Assembly: GCA_025359405.1 (NCBI GenBank)
Contig: JANYGD010000161.1
Location: 1 to 32,691 of the forward strand
Length of the DNA: 32,691 bases
Source of the DNA: Methylotenera sp.
Lineage (GTDB): Bacteria > Pseudomonadota > Gammaproteobacteria > Burkholderiales > Methylophilaceae
Direction of reading: 5' to 3'
Below, one piece after another: positions 10,467 to 19,814 of this stretch. How positions within the stretch are numbered: the stretch's first letter is position 1; each line of letters begins with the position of its first letter. The translations under genes were made by a program, and so were the position numbers. The notes beneath the pieces were generated by a model. That model worked only from the letters and a program-made list of their open reading frames with translations. It did not search any database and had not been told where the DNA came from.

Positions 10467-11003
10467 GTGGCCAAGAATATTGTGAAAGACAATTCGAGCA
10501 ACATTTTTTTTATTGGCTTGATGGGTGCTGGTAAAACCACTATTGGCAAATTGCTAGCTAAACACTTGGGCAAAACCTTTTACGATACTGATCATGAAAT
10601 AGAGAAACGCACGGGAGTAAAAATCCCGGTTATTTTTGAATTAGAGGGCGAAGCGGGCTTTCGCAAGCGCGAAACAGCGGTTATTCAAGACCTCACTAAA
10701 CTAAAAAATATTGTGATGGCGACGGGTGGTGGCGCGGTGATTGCGGAAGAAAATCGGAAGTTGCTGCAAACCAATGGCACCGTGATTTACCTGCGTGCTA
10801 ATGTAAATGAACTTTGGCACAGAACACGTAACGATAAACATCGGCCATTACTGCAAAACGTGGATATTCGCGCTAAACTAGAGCTGCTCTATGCCGAGCG
10901 TAATCCGCTTTATACGCAAACCGCCACCTTAATTTTCGATACGGGTAATCAGCCCGTAGTACATATACTTAACCAAATTGAAAAAGCGTTAACAGAAAAC
11001 TAA
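10467..11003 (+). CDS. aroK: Shikimate kinase
   Basis: P-loop [30 protein letters not shown]; start uncertain (GTG 10467 or GTG 10482). Confidence 0.94.
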   Translation: MAKNIVKDNSSNIFFIGLMGAGKTTIGKLLAKHLGKTFYDTDHEIEKRTGVKIPVIFELEGEAGFRKRETAVIQDLTKLKNIVMATGGGAVIAEENRKLLQTNGTVIYLRANVNELWHRTRNDKHRPLLQNVDIRAKLELLYAERNPLYTQTATLIFDTGNQPVVHILNQIEKALTEN

Positions 11004-11011
11004 CAGAACTT

Positions 11012-12094
11012 ATGATACAAACTTTACAAGTAGCCCTTGGTGACCGCACTTACCCAATTCATATTGGGTCTGGGCTAATTTCGCAAGCTGATTTAATTCT
11101 GCCGCATCTAAAACGTAAGCAAGTGGCGATTATTACTAATACAACTGTGGCACCATTATATATCTCAAAACTTGCTCAGCCATTGCGCGATGCGGGTGTG
11201 AGCGTGATTGAAATTATTTTGCCCGATGGTGAAGCTTATAAAAATAGCGAAACGCTTAATTTAATTTACGATGCCTTGCTTAAAAATCGCTGCGAGCGTA
11301 GCACCACATTAATAGCGCTGGGCGGCGGTGTGATTGGCGATTTAACAGGCTACGCTGCGGCAACTTATTTGCGCGGAGTCCCGTTCATTCAAATCCCTAC
11401 TACCTTGCTATCGCAAGTAGATTCTAGTGTCGGTGGCAAAACTGGCATCAATCATCCGCTGGGTAAAAACATGATTGGCGCGTTTTATCAGCCTAAACTG
11501 GTGTTAGCAGATATTGATACGCTGCAAACTTTGCCAAAGCGTGAGCTTTCAGCTGGTGTGGCAGAAGTGATTAAATACGGCTTGATTCGTGATACCGATT
11601 TTTTCGATTGGCTGGAAACCAATATCCAGCTGCTCATGAGTTTGGATGGGGCGGTGACGACGTACGCCATTTATCGTTCATGCAAAAACAAAGCAGAGGT
11701 AGTCGTGGCGGACGAGCATGAAGCGGGCGAACGTGCTCTGCTAAATTTGGGCCACACTTTTGGCCATGCGATAGAGAACGCCATGGGCTATGGCGTGTGG
11801 CTGCATGGTGAGGCGGTGGCCGCAGGTACCATGCTGGCGGCGGAATTATCGCAACGCATGGGTTGGTTAAGCGCAATTGAATTGAAACGCATGCATGCCT
11901 TGCTAACCGCATCCAGCTTGCCTGTCAGGGCACCTAATTTGGGGGTAGAGAAGTACCTCGATTTAATGGGAATGGACAAAAAAGTAGTGGATGGCAAAAT
12001 CAGGTTGGTATTGCAGCAAGGCATAGGAAAAGCGGTGATTAGCAGCGATTATGATGTGAATATGCTCAAACAAACCTTAGAAGCAATTACCTGA
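11012..12094 (+). CDS. aroB: 3-dehydroquinate synthase
   Basis: [58 protein letters not shown]. Confidence 0.97.
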   Translation: MIQTLQVALGDRTYPIHIGSGLISQADLILPHLKRKQVAIITNTTVAPLYISKLAQPLRDAGVSVIEIILPDGEAYKNSETLNLIYDALLKNRCERSTTLIALGGGVIGDLTGYAAATYLRGVPFIQIPTTLLSQVDSSVGGKTGINHPLGKNMIGAFYQPKLVLADIDTLQTLPKRELSAGVAEVIKYGLIRDTDFFDWLETNIQLLMSLDGAVTTYAIYRSCKNKAEVVVADEHEAGERALLNLGHTFGHAIENAMGYGVWLHGEAVAAGTMLAAELSQRMGWLSAIELKRMHALLTASSLPVRAPNLGVEKYLDLMGMDKKVVDGKIRLVLQQGIGKAVISSDYDVNMLKQTLEAIT

Positions 12095-12098
12095 CTAA

Positions 12099-13217
12099 AT
12101 GCTTGCACCATACGCCGCCAATCCTGAAAACTCGCTTGGTCGCCAGCACCAAGAGCCGCCATCACCGCATCGCAACGCTTTTCAGCGCGATCGTGATCGT
12201 ATTATTCACTCTACCGCGTTTCGTCGTTTAGAATACAAAACGCAAGTATTTGTGAACCATGAAGGTGATTTATTTCGCACGCGCTTAACGCATAGCCTAG
12301 AAGTCGCACAGCTCGCACGCGGCATCGCGCGTACGCTCAATTTACATGAAGATTTAACAGAGGCCATCGCGCTGGCGCACGATCTCGGTCATACGCCATT
12401 TGGCCACGCCGGGCAAGATGCGCTAAACGACTGCATGCGGGACTTTGGCGGTTTTGAGCATAATTTGCAGTCATTGCGTGTGGTGGAAAAACTTGAGCAG
12501 CGCTATGCCGAATTTGATGGCTTAAACCTCACTTTTGAGCTGCGCGAAGGCATTTTAAAACATTGTTCTATCAAAAACGCTAAGCAAATTGGTGATGTAG
12601 GTTTGCGTTTTATTAACAAAACCAACCCAAGTTTAGAAGCACAGGTGACTAATTTTGCCGATGAAATTGCCTATAATAATCATGATATTGATGATGGCTT
12701 GCGTTCCGGCTTAATTACTATCGAACAGCTGCAAAGTGTTGAGCTATTTGTCTTGCAGCTCGATATTGTAAAAAGCAAATATCCAAAACTTGAGCAAAAA
12801 CGGCTAATTCACGAAACCATACGCCGCATGATTAACGTGCTGGTGGTAGATTTATGTACACAAAGTGCAAAAAGCATTGCACAGCTAAATCCGCAAAACA
12901 TACAAGATATTCGCCAAGCGCCTTATTTGGTGAGCTTTAGCGAAGACATGATGGCAAAAAATCATGCGCTGAAACAGTTTTTACGCAAAAATTTATATCA
13001 GCATTACAAAGTTAACCGCATGAGCGCCAAAGCGGAGCGCATTATTCGCGAGCTATTTACGGTGTTTTTGAATGATATAGGCTTGATGCCGCACGAGTTT
13101 CAGCAATATGCTAAAGAAGATAGAGCCCGTGCCGTGGCGGATTATATTGCTGGTATGACCGATAGGTTCGCCATACGTGAGCACCGCAGGTTATTTGCAG
13201 TAGAAGAATATTTGTAA
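12099..13217 (+). CDS. dgt: Deoxyguanosinetriphosphate triphosphohydrolase-like protein (HD domain)
   Basis: RDRDRIIHSTAFRRLEYKTQVF, RTRLTHSLEVAQLARGIAR, HDLGHTPFGHAG. Confidence 0.93.
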   Translation: MLAPYAANPENSLGRQHQEPPSPHRNAFQRDRDRIIHSTAFRRLEYKTQVFVNHEGDLFRTRLTHSLEVAQLARGIARTLNLHEDLTEAIALAHDLGHTPFGHAGQDALNDCMRDFGGFEHNLQSLRVVEKLEQRYAEFDGLNLTFELREGILKHCSIKNAKQIGDVGLRFINKTNPSLEAQVTNFADEIAYNNHDIDDGLRSGLITIEQLQSVELFVLQLDIVKSKYPKLEQKRLIHETIRRMINVLVVDLCTQSAKSIAQLNPQNIQDIRQAPYLVSFSEDMMAKNHALKQFLRKNLYQHYKVNRMSAKAERIIRELFTVFLNDIGLMPHEFQQYAKEDRARAVADYIAGMTDRFAIREHRRLFAVEEYL

Positions 13218-13218
13218 C

Positions 13219-15243
13219 TTAACTTTTAAGAGTTTGTATCAGCGGCTCTAAAAAGGCCTCGTAATTTTTCCAACGCTGTACCGATGTCTTATAAATTGGC
13301 TGCCTTACTTGCCAATGCGATGCAGTTTTAACTGACCGTTCTAATTTGTGCGGCGCCAAGCAAGCATCGTCCCATTCTAAGCCAATATGTGCAATTAATT
13401 TGCGCGACCAAAATTCAGGGTCAGCAATGGTGTTTTCATAGTTAATATCCATAATGCGCCCCGGCAATACTTCATGCCAATGCCGCATAATGCGTTGATA
13501 TTGTTGGTAGTGCAAGCCTAAATTACTAAGATCAAAAGCGTATGGATGGCCGTCGCCGAAATTCTGAAAGAAAATAGATAAGCACGTGTCAATCGGGTCG
13601 CGGATGGTGTGAATAATTTTTACATTGGGGAACAACAAAGCAATCAAGCCCACATTTAAAAAATTGTGCGGCATTTTGTCGGTAATGTGACGGGAGTGAG
13701 TGTCTGGCCCTGCAATTTTTCGTAAAATACATTCATACATCATGGCGATATTTTTTGCCTGCACAGGTAACATCTCTTGTAAACACTCGGGATATTTGGT
13801 CATAGTGCCGAGCCTGATAGGCAATGAATCAGGCGCATCATCCCAAAATGCTACTTCACCTGCGCCAATAACATCTGGGTGGCTAGAAATAATTTGTTCT
13901 GTTAAGGTGATGCCAGAGCGTGGCATGCCTACTATCACAACGGATAATTTGCTCTCCGTGCCTAAATGGCGATGCTGGTCAAAAAAGCTAGCATTAAAAA
14001 ATTCTATTAACTTAGAAAATTTAGCCTTATCTTCTTCTTTGTCATAAACTAATTTGTCATAAGCTAAGGTTTCATTTTTAAGGGCATTACTAATTGCAAA
14101 ATGTTTAAAGGCAGCGGCATAATTTTTTTGGTCATCATAAATTTTCCCGAGTGCAAAATTAGCATTAATTTTGCTTTGTTCATCTAGATTTTCTTGGTTT
14201 AAACATTTAAGTAAGCTTTCAGCGAGTCCGTCATTAGTAGTTGATTTCTTGATACTAGATAGTAATGTGTAGCCTTTGGGTTGATTTCCATCCAAAGCAA
14301 TAATCCTGTTGGCCGTATCAATGGCAGCATCTAACTTGCCTGCTTCTTGATAAGCTTGCCCTAAACAACTTAAAGCAGATAAACGGTCTGGGTCTTTTTG
14401 TAGCACAGCATTAAATCGTTCTACAGCAGCTTCAGTATTGCCCATGCCCAAGTAGGTTTGCCCTAGCCGATGAAAGATACCAAGGTTTTGTGGCGATAGT
14501 TGCTCCGCTCGTTTAAAACATTCAAGCGCTTCATCATGGTAGTGGCTTTTAAGTAAGTAAGCTCCGTATAAAGCAAATCCATCTAGGTAATTAGGATCAC
14601 TTTCACAAGTTAGATGATACTGAAGTTCAGCTTCGTAGTCTAAAGAAGCCTTTTCTAATATATTAGCAAAGCACAATCTATACTCGGCTTGTTTTGGTGC
14701 CAAGCCTGTGGCGCTTTCTAGGCAATCCAGTGCTCGGTTGTAATCTTCCACTTCTGCATAAGTCACACCCAATACGTGAAAAGCCCTGGCATTTTTTTTA
14801 TCAAGGTTTAGTGCTTGTTGCAAACAAGCAATCGCCGCCTCATAATTTTTCAGCACACGGTACGCAATGCCACAGTTAATGTGTGTATCTACTAATTTTG
14901 GGTCAAGCTTTAATGCACTTTGGTAATGCTTAATTGCCTCATCATAATGCTGTTGCTCATATAGGCTGTTGGCTAAATTATGGTGTGTGTGGGCATGGTT
15001 TGGGTTGGCCTTTAGCACCACTTTAAATTGTACTGTAGCCTTAGCATATTGCTTGCTGGCAGCATAAGCAAATGCAAGCGCATTTTGTGCCTCAATAATA
15101 TTAGGGCCTTTTTTTAATACCTCTAAAAAGTGTTTTTCGGCTTGGCTAAAAAGGCCTAGCTGCATGGCCCGTTGCCCTTGTTGCAATGTATCGGAGATAA
15201 GTTTGAGTTGTTGTTGCGAATACTGTTTCATCTTGAAATGCAA
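13219..15243 (-). CDS. TPR-repeat protein with C-terminal PAPS-type sulfotransferase domain
   Basis: 674 aa; multiple N-terminal TPR units; C-terminal 'VVIVGMPRSGITLTEQIISSHPDVIGAGE' and 'HTIRDPIDTCLSIFFQNF'. Confidence 0.9.
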   Translation of the reverse strand: MHFKMKQYSQQQLKLISDTLQQGQRAMQLGLFSQAEKHFLEVLKKGPNIIEAQNALAFAYAASKQYAKATVQFKVVLKANPNHAHTHHNLANSLYEQQHYDEAIKHYQSALKLDPKLVDTHINCGIAYRVLKNYEAAIACLQQALNLDKKNARAFHVLGVTYAEVEDYNRALDCLESATGLAPKQAEYRLCFANILEKASLDYEAELQYHLTCESDPNYLDGFALYGAYLLKSHYHDEALECFKRAEQLSPQNLGIFHRLGQTYLGMGNTEAAVERFNAVLQKDPDRLSALSCLGQAYQEAGKLDAAIDTANRIIALDGNQPKGYTLLSSIKKSTTNDGLAESLLKCLNQENLDEQSKINANFALGKIYDDQKNYAAAFKHFAISNALKNETLAYDKLVYDKEEDKAKFSKLIEFFNASFFDQHRHLGTESKLSVVIVGMPRSGITLTEQIISSHPDVIGAGEVAFWDDAPDSLPIRLGTMTKYPECLQEMLPVQAKNIAMMYECILRKIAGPDTHSRHITDKMPHNFLNVGLIALLFPNVKIIHTIRDPIDTCLSIFFQNFGDGHPYAFDLSNLGLHYQQYQRIMRHWHEVLPGRIMDINYENTIADPEFWSRKLIAHIGLEWDDACLAPHKLERSVKTASHWQVRQPIYKTSVQRWKNYEAFLEPLIQTLKS

Positions 15244-15332
15244 TTTGTATAATCAGATGCGAAGTTTACCTTAAAATTAATCCTGTTGCGATTTGCTTAG
15301 CGACATGGCGCATGTTAGGCGCTGTTTCTGTC

Positions 15333-15393
15333 ATTGCGGGTTCGACCCGCAATCTCGTGAAAAGTAAACAAGACCCTGAATCAAGTGCAGGGT
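15333..15393. repeat. Two palindromic repeats of 21 nt each: ATTGCGGGT-tcg-ACCCGCAAT and ACCCTG-aatcaagtg-CAGGGT
   Basis: Stems at 15333-15353 (9 bp) and 15373-15393 (6 bp); same layout as the repeat at 1880-1900. Confidence 0.6.
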
Positions 15394-15676
15394 GACGGTC
15401 ACGATGTTGCGCAATTACAACATTCACTTAAAACTGTCACAAAAAGCCACAAATAGCTTGCCCTTAAAAGCTACCTTTTGGCATACTTGCTAAACCTTCT
15501 TAGTAAATAAATGTAAGTTGTTTTATTGGAAGAGTTCGCGAACTTTCTCGTTTTTGTAGCAAAGTAAGTATTAAGCCAGCAGTGGTTAAAATAAAAGCTA
15601 AGTTTCAAAAATGAGGGTAATTTTAGTAGTAAATTTAGTAATAAACTTTTTTAGAAACAAAATCTTGGAGATTTAT

Positions 15677-16933
15677 ATGAAAACGAAATTAAGTTTAGCA
15701 GTTGCAGCAGCTTTACTAGCTGGTGCTTCAAGCGCAAACGCTGGCATCATGATTCCAGCTGGCGATTGGACATTGGACATTGGTGGCGTTGTAAACGCTT
15801 ACTACACATCAACACGTCATTCAGGCGGTAGTGTTGGTTTAGCAGGTGGTAACGCCACAGGCCAATCAACAGAGTCAAATATCACAACAGGTTTGTTACC
15901 TAACTACCTATCAGTTTCTGGCAAAACTCGCCAAAACGATTTAGATGTTGGTTTCACCATCAGCATTAACCCGGGTGTGTCAACAACAGCATCTGGTAAA
16001 CAATCAGCTCAACAAGAAAACCGTCAAGCGTTCTTAACATTTGGCGACAAATCATGGGGTTCTATCAAATTAGGTAAAGACTTAGGCATTTATGCTTCAG
16101 ACGCTATCTTGAACGACATGACATTGTTAGGCGTAGGTTCTGGTGCTGGTTTCTTGGCCGGTAACACAACTACTCTAGGCCGCATTGGTACTGGTTTTAT
16201 GTATGCTGACTGGAAAGCTCAAGCAGCTTACTCATCACCAAACTGGAATGGCTTGAGCTTTACAGCAGGTGTAACACAAGCGTGGAATGTACAAGGTGCT
16301 ACTTCTACTGCTGCTGTAGGCGGTAGTGCGCATAGTTCAGGCCGTGGTGGTTCATCACCAGCGTTCGAAGGTAAAGCAAGCTACGAGTGGGCTGGCGACT
16401 TTGGCGGTAAAGTATGGGTTTCTGGTATTTCACAAAAAGTTAAAGGTTTGAGCAATACCAATACAGGCGCACCAGTTAATACTGTTACACAAACATCTGA
16501 TACTGCAAACGCATGGGATATTGGTGGTACAGTAAACGTGGCTGGTTTTGGTTTAACTGGTTACTACGGTCAAGGTTCTGGTCTGGGCACTACAGTGCAG
16601 TTTGCTCAGGGTTTTGATTCTACTGGTAAGTCACGTGATTCAGATGACTGGTACGTACAAGGTACTTACACAATTCCAACTGTAGGTACTAAAATTGGCT
16701 TAAGCTACGGTGAGTCAAATCTTGATGGTAACGCGACAGATGCATTTAAATCTCAACAAAACAAAATGTGGACTGTTGGTGCTTATCACCCAATCACCAA
16801 GCACTTAAACTTAGTGGCTGAGTACTCAGATGTTAAAGGCAAAGTTGACAATAACGCTACAACAAACCCAACCGGTGCTAATGCAAATGGTAAATCTAGA
16901 ACCATTGCTTTAGGCGCTATCTTGTTCTTCTAG
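15677..16933 (+). CDS. Outer-membrane porin-like protein
   Basis: Signal peptide MKTKLSLAVAAALLAGASSANA; beta-barrel composition, C-terminal …AILFF; GGAG SD before ATG 15677 (ORF-track start at 15611 is upstream of the likely start). Confidence 0.85.
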   Translation: MKTKLSLAVAAALLAGASSANAGIMIPAGDWTLDIGGVVNAYYTSTRHSGGSVGLAGGNATGQSTESNITTGLLPNYLSVSGKTRQNDLDVGFTISINPGVSTTASGKQSAQQENRQAFLTFGDKSWGSIKLGKDLGIYASDAILNDMTLLGVGSGAGFLAGNTTTLGRIGTGFMYADWKAQAAYSSPNWNGLSFTAGVTQAWNVQGATSTAAVGGSAHSSGRGGSSPAFEGKASYEWAGDFGGKVWVSGISQKVKGLSNTNTGAPVNTVTQTSDTANAWDIGGTVNVAGFGLTGYYGQGSGLGTTVQFAQGFDSTGKSRDSDDWYVQGTYTIPTVGTKIGLSYGESNLDGNATDAFKSQQNKMWTVGAYHPITKHLNLVAEYSDVKGKVDNNATTNPTGANANGKSRTIALGAILFF

Positions 16934-16980
16934 AATTAAGCGCAGGGTTAACCCTGTGTTAGTTTAAGAAAGACAAAACT

Positions 16981-17010
16981 AAAAACGGCAACTTCGGTTG
17001 CCGTTTTTTA
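16981..17010 (+). terminator. Rho-independent terminator after the porin gene
   Basis: AAAAACGGCAAC-ttcg-GTTGCCGTTTTT, UUCG-type tetraloop and T run. Confidence 0.92.
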
Positions 17011-17087
17011 TTGATTAAACTTATATTGATAAAACTTGGCAATTCACTTATATTCAATTTAACAAATTTACAAAATGTATAAAAATA

Positions 17088-17687
17088 ATGGCAAATAACA
17101 TTTATCTGCAGCAAAGCTTGGTGAGTCAATTAGATAGACAACAACAAGCAGGCCATAAAAGCGTGATTTTGTGGTTTACGGGCTTATCTGGTGCAGGAAA
17201 ATCTACCCTTGCACATGCGGTGGAGAAAGCCTTATTTGATATGGGTTGTCGCACCTTTGTGTTTGATGGCGATAATGTGCGACATGGTTTGTGCGCCGAT
17301 TTAGCTTTCTCGGTGGCGGATAGACAAGAGAACATTCGTCGCATTGGTGAAATGAGTAAACTTTTTTTAGAGGCTGGTGTGATTGCGCTGACCGCGTTTA
17401 TTTCGCCCTACCAATCTGATCGCGAACGTGTGCGTAAGCTAGTTCAAAATGACCAGTTTATCGAAATCTACTGCAAAGCCAGCTTAAGTATATGTGAGCA
17501 ACGTGACGTGAAGGGCTTATATGCTAAGGCAAGAAGTGGCGAGATAAAAGATTTTACCGGAATATCTTCACCTTATGAGCCGCCATTGAAACCTGAGATA
17601 GAATTAGATACTGGCGTTGAATCGCTAGAACACTGTGTAAATCAAGTGTTAGCGTATCTTAAGGTGCGTGGCGTGATTACAGGCTAG
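17088..17687 (+). CDS. cysC: Adenylylsulfate (APS) kinase
   Basis: P-loop GLSGAGKSTLAHAVE, FDGDNVRHGLCADLAFS, RQENIRRIGEM, FISPYQSDRERVR. Confidence 0.95.
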   Translation: MANNIYLQQSLVSQLDRQQQAGHKSVILWFTGLSGAGKSTLAHAVEKALFDMGCRTFVFDGDNVRHGLCADLAFSVADRQENIRRIGEMSKLFLEAGVIALTAFISPYQSDRERVRKLVQNDQFIEIYCKASLSICEQRDVKGLYAKARSGEIKDFTGISSPYEPPLKPEIELDTGVESLEHCVNQVLAYLKVRGVITG

Positions 17688-17735
17688 CTCCCATTAATTA
17701 AACCTATGACCTTAGATCTAAATTGAGTTAAAAAT

Positions 17736-18410
17736 ATGAATTTATATCCAGTTACAGTAATAGAAAATTTTTATAAAAATCCTGATGCGATTAGAAAGTT
17801 TGCTTTAGCGCAAGAATACACATTTTGTCATGAGAGACCGAATGTGGAATATGTATATCCTGGAGGTAGAACCAAAGATTTATTTGACCTAGACAGCGAA
17901 CTACATGAAAAAATTTGCAAAAAATTAGTTTCCGTATTTCATAATGCAGAGCATGACTATATGCGCTGGGCGTTGTCAACTAACTTCCAAAGCGTAACAG
18001 AAGAATATAATCAAGGTGTAATCCATACAGACCAAAATACGATATTTGCTGGCGTGCTATATTTATCACCAAATGCACCACTCAATTCTGGTACTTCGCT
18101 ATTTAAAAAAAATAAAACTTTTGATGAGAAGAAGTATCAGCTTGCCTTAGAGCAAAATGACAAGCGATTTAGAGCGGGAGATATCGCAATGAATACTGAT
18201 TACCACAGCATGTTTGATGAAATAGTTCGCGTTAATAATGTGTACAACACGCTCATTATTTATGAAGGCCGGCATTTTCATGCTGCAAATCGGTTTTTTG
18301 GCAAAACAATGAAACATTCAAGGCTAGCACAAGTGTTTTTTGTGAACAAAATCGATGCACAAAAGCATAACGTGTTTCCACTCAACAGAGCAAACGCTAT
18401 TAAAGTTTAA
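17736..18410 (+). CDS. DUF6445-like protein (possible 2OG-Fe(II) oxygenase-like fold)
   Basis: 224 aa; 'VIENFYKNPDAIRKFALAQEY', 'HTDQNTIFAGVLYLSP', 'YEGRHFHAANRFFG' fit DUF6445-type proteins. Confidence 0.7.
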   Translation: MNLYPVTVIENFYKNPDAIRKFALAQEYTFCHERPNVEYVYPGGRTKDLFDLDSELHEKICKKLVSVFHNAEHDYMRWALSTNFQSVTEEYNQGVIHTDQNTIFAGVLYLSPNAPLNSGTSLFKKNKTFDEKKYQLALEQNDKRFRAGDIAMNTDYHSMFDEIVRVNNVYNTLIIYEGRHFHAANRFFGKTMKHSRLAQVFFVNKIDAQKHNVFPLNRANAIKV

Positions 18411-18413
18411 AAA

Positions 18414-19802
18414 TCACTCGTCAATTCCCAGTTCTTGAATCTTCCTTGTAAGCGTATTGCGACCCATGCCAAGCTGATTAGCGGCTTCTATGCGGCGACC
18501 ATCAGTGTGTTGCAAGGCTTTGGTAATCATCACGCGCTCAAAGTCTTTGGTGCGCGCATCTAACACGTTTTGCTCGCCACGGTTAAGCGCATCAGCCACC
18601 TCGGCCGCCAATGCCTCTTGCCATGAGTTGGCACTAATGGTTTTGTTGGTATCTTCTTTAAGTTCTGGCGGCAAATCGGCGACATCCACGCTTTGGCCTG
18701 GCGCCATTACGGTTAGCCAATGACATACGTTCTCAAGCTGGCGCACATTGCCGCTCCAATTCACCGCGGTTAAATAGCGCAACGCAGCAGCTGAGAGTTG
18801 TTTGGGTTCAACACCTAATTGTTTGGCACTTTGCGCGAGAAAGTGTTTGGCTAAATGCAGAATATCTTCACGACGTTCGCGCAGCGGTGGCAGGCGCAAA
18901 CGAATCACGTTCAGTCTGTGGAATAAATCCTCACGAAATAAACCAAGTTTGACACGTTCTTCTAAATCTTGATGTGTTGCCGCAATCACACGTACGTTTA
19001 CTTTTAACGGCTGATGACCGCCTACGCGATAAAATTGACCGTCGCTTAGCACACGTAAAAGTCGCGTTTGCAAGTCAGCCGGCATGTCGCCAATCTCGTC
19101 AAGAAATAAAGTGCCGTTATCGGCTTGCTCAAAGCGACCACGCCGCGCTGCTGCTGCACCAGTAAAGGCGCCACGCTCGTGGCCAAATAGTTCAGACTCT
19201 AATAAATCTTTTGGAATAGCCGCTGTATTGATGGCAATAAAGGGCTTTTCAGCGCGTGGGCTGTGTTTATGCAAGGCGCTGGCTACTAGCTCCTTGCCGC
19301 TGCCCGATTCGCCGTTTATAAGCACTGTAGCGTGTGAGCGGCTAAGGCGGCCGATAGCACGAAAAACCTCTTGCATGGCCGGCGCTTGACCGATAATTTC
19401 GGGCGTTTCCTCTAATGTTACGTCATCAACTGCTTGGCGCATGCTTTCTTCTACCGCACGTTTAATCACATCAATGGCTTGATCGACATCGAAAGGCTTG
19501 GCTAAATACTCAAAAGCGCCACCTTGAAAAGCTGCCACGGCGCTTTCCAAGTCGGAATATGCAGTCATGATAATCACCGGAATATCGGGATATCTTTGTT
19601 TAACTTCTGCCAAGAAATCAAGCCCGGAGCCATTTGGCATGCGGATATCGCTCACCACCACTTGCGGCTGTTCGCGATTTAAGGTATTTAGCGCCTCTGC
19701 TACCGATGAAAAGGTTTTGAATTCTAAATCAGTGCGCGCAAGGGCTTTCTCAAATACCCAGCGGATTGATTTGTCGTCGTCTAATATCCAAATTGGTTTC
19801 AT
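18414..19802 (-). CDS. ntrC: Nitrogen regulation response regulator NtrC (NR(I))
   Basis: Receiver domain, sigma-54 AAA+ domain with GAFTGA, C-terminal Fis-type HTH (AANQLGMGRNTLTRKIQELGI). Confidence 0.96.
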   Translation of the reverse strand: MKPIWILDDDKSIRWVFEKALARTDLEFKTFSSVAEALNTLNREQPQVVVSDIRMPNGSGLDFLAEVKQRYPDIPVIIMTAYSDLESAVAAFQGGAFEYLAKPFDVDQAIDVIKRAVEESMRQAVDDVTLEETPEIIGQAPAMQEVFRAIGRLSRSHATVLINGESGSGKELVASALHKHSPRAEKPFIAINTAAIPKDLLESELFGHERGAFTGAAAARRGRFEQADNGTLFLDEIGDMPADLQTRLLRVLSDGQFYRVGGHQPLKVNVRVIAATHQDLEERVKLGLFREDLFHRLNVIRLRLPPLRERREDILHLAKHFLAQSAKQLGVEPKQLSAAALRYLTAVNWSGNVRQLENVCHWLTVMAPGQSVDVADLPPELKEDTNKTISANSWQEALAAEVADALNRGEQNVLDARTKDFERVMITKALQHTDGRRIEAANQLGMGRNTLTRKIQELGIDE

Positions 19803-19814
19803 AATACTCTCTTA

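Noticed and set aside
15336-15350. GCGGGTTCGACCCGC resembles a tRNA T-arm
   Set aside because: No acceptor, D or anticodon arms in proper spacing; it is the hairpin of a dispersed palindromic repeat.
15611-15676. 22-aa N-terminal extension of the porin ORF in the supplied track
   Set aside because: The signal peptide starts cleanly at ATG 15677 with GGAG just upstream; the extension is AT-rich leader.
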